From a virus: DNA of 38,931 nucleotides. The position numbers were made by a program, and so were the translations under genes. The first letter of the stretch is position 1, and each line of letters begins with the position of its first letter. A model generated the notes under the pieces. That model saw only the letters and a list, made by a program, of their open reading frames with translations, was not told where the DNA came from and searched no databases. Positions 15,419-23,904 of the stretch are shown here, in pieces. Where the stretch lies: positions 1 through 38,931 of IMG/VR virus record IMGVR_UViG_3300027899_000030; one strand, written 5' to 3'.

Positions 15419-16297
15419 CTATATATCTTCCTGATTAGATAATACAACATTAAGAGAATCTTGTATTTTCTTTTCTTTTCGCCTAGCGTGAGCTTCTACC
15501 ATTTTTTGTCTAGTTTCAAAAGATCTTTTTTTACCTGTATGGGCTTCACTTATTTTTCGTTTATGTTCTTCAGATTTAGGAACATTTTTAAATCTTATAC
15601 TTAATTTATCTTTAAAATCAGAACTTCTTTTTCTTCCAATATTTGATTGAATTACTTTTTTAAAATTTTCTTTTGCTTTTTCACTATTTTTTTGCCCATT
15701 GGACATGTTTATTTTTTGTTCTTCAGTAAAAATACGACCTTTCATTTTTACTGAAAGATTAGCACAAAACTCAGGTGATTTTTTAATTCCTCTTAATGGT
15801 GCAATTCTTTTTTCAATAGTTTCAGCACTTTGTTTTTTACCTTTTTTCTTTTCAGATTGGCTTTTATTTGCCGCTTCTTTTTTAGGTGAATTTTTTTGTG
15901 CAATGCTCATATTTAAACGCATTTGCTCAGTATAAACTCTACCTATACAATTTTTATTACCTTTGCTTTTTTCAGATAATATTAATTTTGTTTCTTCAGA
16001 ATGATATGCTCCAGTCCATCCTTCACCACCATCAGTGAAATTAACTAATTCAATATTCATTCCTTTAAGTTTATTGATTAACTCAATCTCATAAGCTAAT
16101 GCGTCAACTTCTTTTTCAAATTCTTTTACTATACGAACAATGATATTTTCTTTGCCATATTTGGCAACCATGTTTTTATGATAAGGTGATCTCCCTGCAA
16201 AACGTCTTGCTCTGCGTCCAATTCCTTTTCCTACATAAAAAATACCAAATTCATCCTCAGTATCAGGTTTTGCATGTGTATATACATAATGAATCAT
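15419..16297 (-). CDS. GIY-YIG homing endonuclease with NUMOD3-like repeats
   Basis: A 292-residue enzyme. Residues 1-100 form the GIY-YIG nuclease: VYTHAKP near the start (GIY position), then FGIFYVGKGIGRRARRF (YIG position plus catalytic Arg), the Glu in ALAYEIELI, and LVNFTDGGEG. Residues ~100-280 are basic NUMOD3-like DNA-binding units: HSEETKLILSEKSKGN, SAETIEKRI, SPEFCANLSVKMKGR, TEEQKINMS, SEEHKRKISEAHTGKK and SFETRQKMVEAH. It is free-standing, placed between capsid and the next head gene, and more AT-rich than both. Its AGGAGG ribosome-binding site lies inside a hairpin. It would cleave an endonuclease-free copy of this locus and promote its own transfer. Confidence 0.9.
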   Translation of the reverse strand: MIHYVYTHAKPDTEDEFGIFYVGKGIGRRARRFAGRSPYHKNMVAKYGKENIIVRIVKEFEKEVDALAYEIELINKLKGMNIELVNFTDGGEGWTGAYHSEETKLILSEKSKGNKNCIGRVYTEQMRLNMSIAQKNSPKKEAANKSQSEKKKGKKQSAETIEKRIAPLRGIKKSPEFCANLSVKMKGRIFTEEQKINMSNGQKNSEKAKENFKKVIQSNIGRKRSSDFKDKLSIRFKNVPKSEEHKRKISEAHTGKKRSFETRQKMVEAHARRKEKKIQDSLNVVLSNQEDI

Positions 16298-16300
16298 GAA

Positions 16301-16329
16301 ACTACCTCCTCAATAAATAAGGAGGTAGT
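16301..16329 (-). promoter_or_regulatory. Hairpin that sequesters the GIY-YIG ribosome-binding site
   Basis: ACTACCTCCT at 16301-16310 and AGGAGGTAGT at 16320-16329 pair perfectly (10 bp, 9-base loop). On the minus-strand transcript the 3' arm is AGGAGGTAGT, a full Shine-Dalgarno seven bases ahead of the ATG at 16297. In read-through capsid mRNA the site would be closed; a transcript starting inside the hairpin would leave it open. Comparable RBS-hiding hairpins are known for T4 homing endonucleases such as mobE and I-TevI. Confidence 0.8.
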
Positions 16330-16360
16330 GTATCATATTAATACTATGTTGATAGTATTA

Positions 16361-17383
16361 TCACTGATATGTGGCACTAACAACGGTCACGGCTTCTGGA
16401 CGCAATACCCAACCAGAAGTGATACGCAGTTCAGAAATAATGTTTGTACCGCCTTGTGGCAATGGTGACACGATTTCTTTCGGAGCTGCCATATCTGACA
16501 ACATCAACATAGTTGCATCTAAGCCTGGGGCTAGTTTTGCAAATTCGTTGGTGTTTGGAGTACCAACTGGTTTTTTGATGGTAGGAGCAGAGATAATGAT
16601 AGCATCAGTACCGCCAGCACCTTGACCAATCAAAGTATCATCCAACAACCACTCAACATCATCACCATGTAGGCTTGCTACTTTTTCTACCATTTCAGCG
16701 ATAGTTGCAGTACCAGCACCTTCACGCTGGAATTGAGTTAACTGAACGATGCCAGTATAAGTCAATGCAACTTGAATACGTTGTGGAGTAGTAATTGTGA
16801 TTTTACCTGGCATACCAACTTGCATCATGCGAGTTTTTAATGCTCCAATTTGACCTAGCAAGAACTGACCTAATTGACCATTATCATAAGTTACGATAGT
16901 AGTATTGCCATTAGAATCAGCAGGAAGGTTAACAGCAGTAGCACCAGTTGCATTTAAAATACCTTCGCCATTTGCAGGGCTAAAACCGTACAATAAAGCG
17001 TTACGCATTTGTTGAAAAATACCTTGACGCATACCTAATCTTTGAGCTTCTGGAAGTGAAATACCCCAGTTGCCAGCCGCAGCCAAATCATGGTGATCGT
17101 AATCAGCTTGCGTACGGATAAGATAAGTTGGTGTATTGATTTGTTGCGCTGTTATAGCAACACCAGGCAATACATTATAAGCATTAGTACCAGCGGCAAC
17201 TTTAGTTCTTACATCAACTTTCTTGATGTAAACTTGAAGATCGCCTTCAGATAAACGTACCATTGGTGCGCCATCTGGCAACATACCGAAAGCACCTGAT
17301 GCTTGTTGATATTGAAGAAGTAACTCAGGTAGTACCAGCGATGGGTTGACCTGAATCCAACTTGGAGTAATATTTCCAGCCAT
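16361..17383 (-). CDS. Major capsid protein, DUF2184 family
   Basis: A 340-residue capsid protein. It has the family layout: N-terminus ending LPELLLQYQQASGAF, then APMVRLSEGDLQVYIKKVDV, a Q.D....DLAAAGNWGISLPE block, AL.YGFS...GEGILNAT, KITITTPQRIQVAL, ASLHGDDVEWLLDDTL and a C-terminal ELRITSGWVLRPEAVTVVSA. It forms the HK97-fold shell. It follows the cement gene and has an AAGGAA Shine-Dalgarno near its ATG. A GIY-YIG gene sits directly behind its stop. Confidence 0.88.
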   Translation of the reverse strand: MAGNITPSWIQVNPSLVLPELLLQYQQASGAFGMLPDGAPMVRLSEGDLQVYIKKVDVRTKVAAGTNAYNVLPGVAITAQQINTPTYLIRTQADYDHHDLAAAGNWGISLPEAQRLGMRQGIFQQMRNALLYGFSPANGEGILNATGATAVNLPADSNGNTTIVTYDNGQLGQFLLGQIGALKTRMMQVGMPGKITITTPQRIQVALTYTGIVQLTQFQREGAGTATIAEMVEKVASLHGDDVEWLLDDTLIGQGAGGTDAIIISAPTIKKPVGTPNTNEFAKLAPGLDATMLMLSDMAAPKEIVSPLPQGGTNIISELRITSGWVLRPEAVTVVSATYQ

Positions 17384-17395
17384 TGTTAAATTCCT

Positions 17396-17992
17396 TTAGA
17401 TTTGAATTAGGGCTACAGAGCCAGAATTGTTCCAAGTAGTGTTACCACCACTGTACGAAACTGTTTTGCTGTTACCAATGTTTAAACCAATGATTTTACA
17501 TGGTAAAGCACCGATACCAGCACTGTATGCAATCAATTTTTGGTTAGTAAAGTCCCAGCTAACTTGTACGTTAGTTGCACCAGTTAAAAGAGTAGCCGCT
17601 AGTGCCGCTTCAATAGCTACTGGAATTTTAGCCAACGAACCAAAACGATAGAAATTTGCAGTTTGACCGACTTGACCAGTTGGTACTGGTGATTGCGGAG
17701 TATTTATCCAAGCATGTGCTTGATTGAATACTGAGAAGCCAGCAACAGCCGCATTAGTTAATGCTCTACCTACAGTGCTTCCTAATACATAATTAGCATC
17801 TGATGGTAAGTTTTCATAAAGTGCAACAGCACCCCACATTGGCAATGTTTCAGAACTAGCAATAACGCCACCAGCTAATTGAAAGCGAACGGCTGGTTCG
17901 TCAATTGCTTCACCCTGAACATAACCAGTTGAAGAAATACTAAATCCACCAAGAGCATTGGTGGTTTGCATTGGGTTAATACTTAATGACAT
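17396..17992 (-). CDS. Capsid cement/decoration protein
   Basis: A 198-residue protein directly upstream of the capsid gene, where DUF2184-type phages encode a structural cement protein (gp24-like). It is beta-rich and low in charge: MSLSINPMQTTNALGGFSIS, EPAVRFQLAGGVIASSETLP, MWGAVALYE, VSWDFTNQKLIAYSAG and a final GSVALIQI. It would bind the outside of the shell and stabilise it. AAGGA precedes the ATG. Family name is from length, pattern and location. Confidence 0.75.
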   Translation of the reverse strand: MSLSINPMQTTNALGGFSISSTGYVQGEAIDEPAVRFQLAGGVIASSETLPMWGAVALYENLPSDANYVLGSTVGRALTNAAVAGFSVFNQAHAWINTPQSPVPTGQVGQTANFYRFGSLAKIPVAIEAALAATLLTGATNVQVSWDFTNQKLIAYSAGIGALPCKIIGLNIGNSKTVSYSGGNTTWNNSGSVALIQI

Positions 17993-17997
17993 ATCTA

Positions 17998-19434
17998 TTA
18001 TCCTTTAGTGTTGATGCCGACAAGTTTAGAACCGGGCAATTTAAATTGTCCCATCCAAGCATTAGAGTCGCCAGAGAAAGTAGTGATTTCTGTACCGCCA
18101 CGCATACGAGTAGTGCTTTCACGCAGTACGCCTTCACCATAAGAAGCTGGCATATTAGCGGCAGACATAGCGTCAGCATAAATAGCACGTTCAGCTATAC
18201 CGAGTGAGTTTCCTAATACAGACAAGTCCATATCTTTCCAATCAGCACTGTATTTTTTAAACATGTCAGCTACTCTTCTGCGATATGACAAAGGTTTTTC
18301 ACCCATCATAGGAGCAGGAGCTTTGTCGCCAAATGCGTGAGCAACTGAATCAGCTTTAGCTTGTGCCGCAGACAATTCATTTAAATCAGCATCAGACAAG
18401 ATAGCTGGCATACGAGCTTCAATAGCCGCAATCTTAGCTTTCATTGCCGCATTTTCTTTCATCATAGAATCAGCTACCACTTTAGCCTCCATTTCCTTTT
18501 TGTTTGCACTTTCATCATCATCATCATCACCATCGTCATCAAAACGAGTTTTTGCATCGTCATCGCACATATCATCAGCTTGTGCTTTGTTACGAGCTAT
18601 ATCTTCTTCCATGTCAGCAACTGGAATAATAGGTTCACCACCTAATTCTGGATCGCCAAGTAATGAAACTCCTTCCTCGTGACCTTCAGCTGCTTTTGCT
18701 TCGGCTTGTTTCAGAGTAGCAACATCAGCGGCTAGTCCTTGCACGAGTTTAAATAAATCACCCAAACTGGGTTCAGGTGAAGCCGGTACTGCTTCTGCGA
18801 TGTCGCTCATTGAATCAATCCTTACTGGTTGTTGTGTGGAAACGCCTAACGGTTCGCCACTTTTATCCCAAACGCCCTGCAAACAAATTGCAAGATGGTC
18901 AAGTAAAGCTGGTTCACCTTCAATTAACAATGGATAAGCATCATCCTCTGCAATATTATTGCGTTGCATTTCACTTATCACACTATCATTGTCTTTTAAT
19001 GTTGTCAATACAGCTTTCGCTAGTATCACGCCTGGTGAGGTTGAAAGCTGTTTACTTTCCATCTCATTTATGGCGTTTTCATCATAAATTCTTGCAATAC
19101 CCCAAACCTCTTGGTCAATAATATACGCTTGCATAATTGAACCAATTACACGTTTAGAAAATTCTTCAGGGTCTAATACTTGTTTTTCTGGATGGAACCA
19201 AATTACAGGCAACCCTGCACATCGGTCTAAGAAATCTTGGTTGAGGTAGTTATCTGGATTACGGTAAACGTATTCAGGTTTTTGAATAACTTCATCTGAT
19301 TCGTTTAATTTTTCATCACGAAAAGCAACGCCAGTACCTGTAATGCGTAAAGCATAAAGGGACATATTCCCATAGACTTGTGGCGATTCCATGTCGCCAT
19401 TGATTATAGCTTTTGCTATATCTAGTTCATTCAT
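17998..19434 (-). CDS. Head maturation protease/scaffold, DUF2213 family
   Basis: A 478-residue fusion. Residues 1-190 form the DUF2213-type protease: SLYALRITGTGVAFRDE, CAGLPVIWFHPEKQVLD, RVIGSIMQAYIIDQEVWGIARIYDE, SPGVIL and a DHLAICLQGVWDKSGEP segment. Residues 190-400 are an acidic, helical scaffold part with the run DDDGDDDDDES near residue 306. The last ~80 residues (RMRGGTEITTFSGDSNAWMG) may bind capsid. The protease would cut the scaffold during maturation. It starts in an ATGA overlap with the minor head gene. Confidence 0.83.
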   Translation of the reverse strand: MNELDIAKAIINGDMESPQVYGNMSLYALRITGTGVAFRDEKLNESDEVIQKPEYVYRNPDNYLNQDFLDRCAGLPVIWFHPEKQVLDPEEFSKRVIGSIMQAYIIDQEVWGIARIYDENAINEMESKQLSTSPGVILAKAVLTTLKDNDSVISEMQRNNIAEDDAYPLLIEGEPALLDHLAICLQGVWDKSGEPLGVSTQQPVRIDSMSDIAEAVPASPEPSLGDLFKLVQGLAADVATLKQAEAKAAEGHEEGVSLLGDPELGGEPIIPVADMEEDIARNKAQADDMCDDDAKTRFDDDGDDDDDESANKKEMEAKVVADSMMKENAAMKAKIAAIEARMPAILSDADLNELSAAQAKADSVAHAFGDKAPAPMMGEKPLSYRRRVADMFKKYSADWKDMDLSVLGNSLGIAERAIYADAMSAANMPASYGEGVLRESTTRMRGGTEITTFSGDSNAWMGQFKLPGSKLVGINTKG

Positions 19435-20222
19435 ATCAACTCCAATCCTTTCTTCGTCAACATTTCTTTAGGTAACTTTCTTAAGCTATAAATATATTCG
19501 TAAGAACACCGACAATAGACCTCTTCTGCTGGCATTGTTATTTGGTCAGTATATCCTGCAACACCAACTTTCATCAAGCCATCTTCCATAGCCCAATTTC
19601 CCCGTATTACATATATTTTATCATCACGTTCTTTATGATCGACACGATAATTATAATTTGCTTGTCTGAAACGTGAGTGCCATATAGCCGCAATTGCTCC
19701 ACCACCTTCAGCTACAACTGCATTAATATTAGCAGTTAATTTATGACCTTGATCTATCATCACCCTTCTTTCTTCAAAAGGCAATGATGCTAATGGTTTT
19801 GCAATGTTTGCTTTAACTTCTCTTTTGGCGACAACATCAGAGCCACCATTAGGAATAGATGAACCCCAACCTTGAAAGCGTTGCATAGTACGCTCTATCA
19901 TTTGTTCACGATTTAACGTAATCAAATTAGCTGATGTTGCAATTCGTCTGGTTAATTCGCCACGCAGTTCTGGTTTAACTTTATCAATGGTAAATTTAGA
20001 TACGCCTTTATGCTTGGTAATAGCAGTAGGGCTTGTTACTAGGCGTTTAAATATATCACCCATAGCGTCATCAAGTTTTTGCTTAATAACATGATCTGGT
20101 TGCATTTCTTGAATGAGTGCATTGCGTAGAGCCTTCATCCACCTATCAATGCGAGATTGGCTATCAAAGCCATTAATGGCAATGTCTATAACTGCTTTGG
20201 TCAATACTTCTTTAAACTTCAT
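19431..20222 (-). CDS. Minor head protein, Mu gpF/SPP1 gp7-like
   Basis: A 263-residue protein that starts inside the end of the portal gene. The N-terminal half is helical (MKFKEVLTKAVIDIAI, DRWMKALRNAL), the second half contains ELTRRIATSANLITLNREQ, AAIWHSRFRQANYNYRVDHK, ERDDKIYVIRGNW and PAEEVYCRCSYEY. The H.R...D...GxW...PxExhxCRC order is the MuF signature. These proteins bind portal and enter the head or are ejected. The longer frame from 20276 lies deep within the portal gene, so the ATG at 20222 is preferred. Confidence 0.78.
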   Translation of the reverse strand: MKFKEVLTKAVIDIAINGFDSQSRIDRWMKALRNALIQEMQPDHVIKQKLDDAMGDIFKRLVTSPTAITKHKGVSKFTIDKVKPELRGELTRRIATSANLITLNREQMIERTMQRFQGWGSSIPNGGSDVVAKREVKANIAKPLASLPFEERRVMIDQGHKLTANINAVVAEGGGAIAAIWHSRFRQANYNYRVDHKERDDKIYVIRGNWAMEDGLMKVGVAGYTDQITMPAEEVYCRCSYEYIYSLRKLPKEMLTKKGLELI

Positions 20223-21681
20223 TGCTACCAAAAGGTTGCGCTTGTTCAGTTTGTTCTTGTCCAAATTCTTGACCAAATGGCATTACTGGCTGTGGGTCAT
20301 ACGCCATTAATAACTCCATATCAAGATTCAACTTATTAGGAAATGTCATTTTTAGTTCATTGACATTCTCAGCCGCCCATTCAAGCAATATAGCTTTGTT
20401 TTGTGGGTCAAGATGATCTACTAATTTATCAACTATACCCTGTATACCATCTAACTTTACTTTTTCAGAATTTAATATAGTTTCTTTACGTTCATCTATT
20501 AAATCAGGAAATTCTGCTATAAAACTATTCGCCCAACGATAAAACGCAGTCATATAGTCTATAGCACCATATTCCGCCGGCATTTGTTGTTGTAGCGTTG
20601 CATAAAAGTCTGGAGTCCATGCTTTGCGTTGCACAATCTTAGTCATGAATTCAAATACCTCTTCCATGTCCATACGCACACGATCTATAAACTGTGCAAT
20701 TGCTTTGGCATCTTCTGTGCCTTCACCAAAACCTTCAGCAAAACTATCTTGCGTCAATAACTGCGCTGGCGTTTCTGCGGCTGTGGCAATATTGGTTATA
20801 ATGTTTTTACGGGTAATTGATACCGCACCTTCAATATTTGTAAGGTTTATTGATTCAACAGATTCTTCCAATCCCATACTAAAAACATTACCCGTTCTAG
20901 CATCTCTCAATACTTGGCGTTTAATGTTGGCGGCTTTGCTCATTATGTTGTCAACGATAGAACCAGCTTGTTTCATCTTGGCTACTAACAAACCAGCTTT
21001 ATCCTGAACCAGATCATCGGTAATCATTGATCTGATAAATGATTTTAGAGGAAACAAGGCACGTTGATATTTACTTCTACCTACAAAACCAAAAGCAGAG
21101 CTGGTAAATTGAATGTATATAGGGTCTTCATTCATCACCACTAAACAGCGTGACGGATGATAAGCTTCACCAGCTACCGAAACAGATATAGGCGTTTGAA
21201 ATGTTTTTGATGCAGGGTTTTGATCTAGCACTAATGAACCAGCGGTATTCATTGGGTCAAAAGTATGGAATATTATTTCTAGTTCATGCAAGCGATCTGG
21301 TGGAATAATATCTGAACGCTTATAAGGCAAATCAGTATCAGGATTAATTCCGGTAACATCATAGGTTAATGTAGCAACACCATAGATGGCGGCAAGTCTA
21401 GCAACGTTTTCAATATACTTATCGCACTTCATCAACTTCCATTGACGTTCAAATGATTCTGTAACTAAATCTTCTGGACTATCTGGAACGGATATTTCAC
21501 GGGCTTTTGATAACGCCAATGATATTGGTGCATCAATTAACTTTTTACCCATCGGATGATAGGTATATATTGTTTTACACAATTGATAGCTTGGTTCACT
21601 ACCCGGCTGGATAAAATCCGCCATAAGTAATTGCTGTAATGGGCTATCTAATGCAGTGCCGCCTATTTCAAGAGTTGACAT
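20212..21681 (-). CDS. Portal protein, DUF1073 family
   Basis: A 489-residue portal. Diagnostic parts are LCKTIYTYHPMGKKLIDAPI (stem entry), SFERQWKLMKCDKYIENVARLAAIYG, FVGRSKYQRALFPLKSFIRSMITDD, AAETPAQLLTQDSFAEGFGEGTEDAK, DRVRMDMEEVFEFMTKIVQR and the acidic, Gln-rich tail. It forms the dodecameric ring for DNA passage. It follows terL and precedes the MuF gene as usual. An AAGGA Shine-Dalgarno is present. Databases often label DUF1073 proteins as anti-CBASS Acb1-like; this full-length protein in this location is the portal. Confidence 0.85.
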   Translation of the reverse strand: MSTLEIGGTALDSPLQQLLMADFIQPGSEPSYQLCKTIYTYHPMGKKLIDAPISLALSKAREISVPDSPEDLVTESFERQWKLMKCDKYIENVARLAAIYGVATLTYDVTGINPDTDLPYKRSDIIPPDRLHELEIIFHTFDPMNTAGSLVLDQNPASKTFQTPISVSVAGEAYHPSRCLVVMNEDPIYIQFTSSAFGFVGRSKYQRALFPLKSFIRSMITDDLVQDKAGLLVAKMKQAGSIVDNIMSKAANIKRQVLRDARTGNVFSMGLEESVESINLTNIEGAVSITRKNIITNIATAAETPAQLLTQDSFAEGFGEGTEDAKAIAQFIDRVRMDMEEVFEFMTKIVQRKAWTPDFYATLQQQMPAEYGAIDYMTAFYRWANSFIAEFPDLIDERKETILNSEKVKLDGIQGIVDKLVDHLDPQNKAILLEWAAENVNELKMTFPNKLNLDMELLMAYDPQPVMPFGQEFGQEQTEQAQPFGSNEV

Positions 21682-21732
21682 TATTCCTTATCCTGCCTTT
21701 ATGACGTTGTTAACGTAATATATCATATTATT

Positions 21733-23013
21733 TTAAAATCCGGCATCATTACCCAAAGCTATAGCTATTCCATAGGTAAAAACGTCTAAAAGATCATCCG
21801 CCCGTTTATAAGCGTCTTTATCACCAGGTCTAAATGATAGCACTTGAGATAATAAATGATTGCGTGATACGCCTTTAAAAGTAACTTGTCGGTTATAAGC
21901 TTGCTCTGTTAACTTTACCATTCCACGATATACATAACCGGATACCGATAACGCCCTTTCGTCTTTTCCCACGCTTGTTAGCTTTGAATCAATAGCAGTA
22001 GCGTCCCAGCCACGCCTAAGAGCTTGTTGTAGTAAAATCATACCTGATGCTTTATCTTCAATAAATACACCGGCTGAACCCATACGGGCTTTATATTGTA
22101 CTGATAGGGCTTCAAGGTTTTCGTACACAGTTGGTAACCACGTTTCAAGCAATGCACCATCTATTTGGATAATGTCATAATCTAATATTAATAAAGGCGT
22201 TCCATAATGCTTATTAATAGCACAATAAATTACAGCCGTTCCATCATGTTGACTACCAGATTTTACTGCCGAATCTATGACTGCGAATACTGTATAAGTT
22301 GGAACGCCATCATATACATAATTATTGCCATCAACTAGCAGGTTTTCAAGATTAAAAAAACATTCGCCCGACCAGTCTACGAACTCTGCCAGGTATTCTT
22401 GCCTGTACACTGCTGGGTGATTTTCAGCTTCGAGTTTTAATAACTCGCTAGCCGGCAAATAAGGGTTAGTTGCGCTTGGTGCATGAAATTCTGTGAAGCC
22501 TAGACTTTTATCAGTGCAAATTCTATAAAACCAATTAGCTTCATTAATGCCGTCAGGCGTTGAAAATACCCATGCGCTGCCCGTCATATCTAATAAAGTT
22601 GGTTTTATGGCACGTTCCCAAATATCAGACATTGTATTGTCTTTTGCGAATGCCGCCTCATCAATAAAAACATGATTATATTTTCTAGACCTGCCTGCAC
22701 GTTCGTTTTCTAACGACCAAAAATCTATTCTGCCGCCTGTTTCGGTTCGTATAACGCCCTCAGTCTTACTGGCGTTCTTAACTATAGGCGCCAGCATATC
22801 GAGTAATTCATTATAAACCTCACGCAATATTCTATAATCAGGCGCAAAAATGCCGATGTTCAAACCCTTAGCACTATAGTTTCCAGCTAGTATTTTGAGC
22901 AAATCGGTTTTTCCCCAGCGCCTACCACAGCGTAAGACTGTAAACCTTGAGCGGTTATTGTAGGCGGCAAGTTGCCCAGCGTGGAACGTGGGTAAGTAAA
23001 GTTCTTTTGGCAT
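21733..23013 (-). CDS. terL: Terminase large subunit
   Basis: A 426-residue packaging motor. The ATPase part has an arginine-rich Walker A RCGRRWGKTD at 28-37, Walker B VFIDEA at 115-120 with catalytic E119, and the coupling motif STP at 151-153. The nuclease part has D247 (FAVIDSA), D257 (QHDGTAV) and E319/D320 (VFIEDKASG), plus KRADDLLDVFTYG at the end, all placed as in the RNase H-like nuclease. Length is typical. It is separated from terS by a 113-base gap that contains a direct repeat. Confidence 0.93.
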   Translation of the reverse strand: MPKELYLPTFHAGQLAAYNNRSRFTVLRCGRRWGKTDLLKILAGNYSAKGLNIGIFAPDYRILREVYNELLDMLAPIVKNASKTEGVIRTETGGRIDFWSLENERAGRSRKYNHVFIDEAAFAKDNTMSDIWERAIKPTLLDMTGSAWVFSTPDGINEANWFYRICTDKSLGFTEFHAPSATNPYLPASELLKLEAENHPAVYRQEYLAEFVDWSGECFFNLENLLVDGNNYVYDGVPTYTVFAVIDSAVKSGSQHDGTAVIYCAINKHYGTPLLILDYDIIQIDGALLETWLPTVYENLEALSVQYKARMGSAGVFIEDKASGMILLQQALRRGWDATAIDSKLTSVGKDERALSVSGYVYRGMVKLTEQAYNRQVTFKGVSRNHLLSQVLSFRPGDKDAYKRADDLLDVFTYGIAIALGNDAGF

Positions 23014-23089
23014 TAGGAAGTTATCCTATCAATAGAATGATAGTCTGTATGGTGCGGTTTTGTTGGATTGTTAAGTTTTAAAATAAAAA

Positions 23090-23111
23090 TATACCGTCAT
23101 TTATACCGTCA
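23090..23111. repeat. Direct repeat TATACCGTCA x2 between terS and terL
   Basis: TATACCGTCA occurs at 23090-23099 and again at 23102-23111, so the two starts are 12 bases apart. It lies in the only longer gap of the packaging genes. It could be a pac/cos-related site or a promoter element; nothing further supports either. Confidence 0.6.
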
Positions 23112-23126
23112 AAAATGCAATGTAAC

Positions 23127-23543
23127 CTAGTCTGGCAAACCACCAATAATGGTTAAAACATTATCTTGGCTATCATCGTGCAATAATTCTTTTCTAGTTT
23201 TTTCCAGTGAATTGATACGACCTAAAAATAAATCAATAGTTTTAGGTAGATCTTTTAAACTATCAGGATCTAGGGTTTGAGCTTTTAATGCCCTGGCTAA
23301 TTGTATCCTGGCTATTGATAGCTCGCTATCCAGTTTACCTAACAAGCTAACCGATGTTTGCTCGAGTTGCTTGTCTTCTTCACTTAAAAATTTACTGTAC
23401 ACTGCGCCCGCCTTTATTCCATAAGTGTTATTTTTTGCCGCTCCAATAGACTTACCGCCGTGCATTCTGCACTTTGTTTTTTCTTTTACGGCGTAGCTAT
23501 TACATTGTATTCCAGATCGTTTACTTTTAGCAGTGCATCGCAT
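23127..23543 (-). CDS. Terminase small subunit-like, HGGKS zinc motif
   Basis: A 138-residue protein. The N-terminus has the Cys-Cys-Cys-His pattern C3, C14, C26, H29 followed by GGKS, a small zinc motif common at the N-terminus of phage small terminases. Residues 55-130 are helical (KQLEQTSVSLLGKLDSELS, DLFLGRINSLEKTRKELLH). It lies immediately upstream of terL and is the first gene of the late operon. It would recognise viral DNA and hand it to TerL. A leader hairpin (CCAGC...GCTGG) lies upstream. Confidence 0.8.
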   Translation of the reverse strand: MRCTAKSKRSGIQCNSYAVKEKTKCRMHGGKSIGAAKNNTYGIKAGAVYSKFLSEEDKQLEQTSVSLLGKLDSELSIARIQLARALKAQTLDPDSLKDLPKTIDLFLGRINSLEKTRKELLHDDSQDNVLTIIGGLPD

Positions 23544-23779
23544 GAGGTAGCTTTTTTATTATCGCCTCTCCAGCGCCCGTGAGTGCTGGATTTTGGCTAT
23601 TAATTTAAAGGTTTAAAGTTATTTAGAATATAGCATCAATAAATATTAAATACAAAATAGTTTAATTATCATTAGTTAAACTATATATTAAAAATATATT
23701 AAATATCGCTTGTAATGTCATTTTATACATGAAATAATGAACCATATTTTAAAATCAACCAACCAAACGAGACTATAAA
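23544..23779. other. AT-rich divergent control region
   Basis: 236 bases without a supported gene between the late minus operon and the plus accessory operon. It holds an imperfect stem-loop CCAGCGC...GTGCTGG around 23569-23588 (leader of terS on the minus strand), a 9-bp palindrome at 23657-23684, and many A/T tracts. Promoters for both directions are expected here, but no clear -35/-10 pair could be fixed. Confidence 0.6.
23657..23684. promoter_or_regulatory. Operator-like palindrome
   Basis: ATAGTTTAA at 23657-23665 and TTAAACTAT at 23676-23684 are exact inverted copies separated by 10 bases, so half-site centres are 19 bases apart. It lies in a divergent promoter region and may bind a dimeric regulator. 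Confidence 0.5.
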
Positions 23780-23893
23780 ATGAACGACCTACTTAATACA
23801 AGCTATAAAATATATATCCTATCCGGACTTGCAAGTATCGCTTTTATTGGCGGTATCCGGATCATTTGCATCATTCTTTCAACTTTAAACTAA
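23780..23893 (+). CDS. Small single-span membrane protein (37 aa)
   Basis: Frame ATG 23780 to TAA 23893. After a polar start (MNDLLNTSYK) nearly the whole protein is one hydrophobic helix (IYILSGLASIAFIGG, then RIICIILS). It is the first gene of a plus-strand group and ends 11 bases before the next start. A holin-like or membrane-anchor role is possible but nothing shows it. No recognisable family; reality of the gene rests on spacing and composition. Confidence 0.5.
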   Translation: MNDLLNTSYKIYILSGLASIAFIGGIRIICIILSTLN

Positions 23894-23904
23894 AGAGAAC
23901 TATC

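Noticed and set aside
16301-16329. Hairpin as an intrinsic terminator of the capsid mRNA
   Set aside because: It is followed by TTTC and a start codon rather than a T-run, and its arm is a full Shine-Dalgarno.
18777-19121. A 114-codon plus-strand frame inside the DUF2213 gene
   Set aside because: It is antisense to a well-supported protease/scaffold gene and has biased, repetitive composition without known motif.
20624-21007. A 127-codon plus-strand frame inside the portal gene
   Set aside because: Antisense to the portal; no ribosome-binding site and no recognisable domain.
20212-21681. Possible anti-CBASS Acb1 function for the DUF1073 protein
   Set aside because: The protein has the full portal length and portal segments and sits between terL and the MuF gene; the Acb1 label is a database carry-over.
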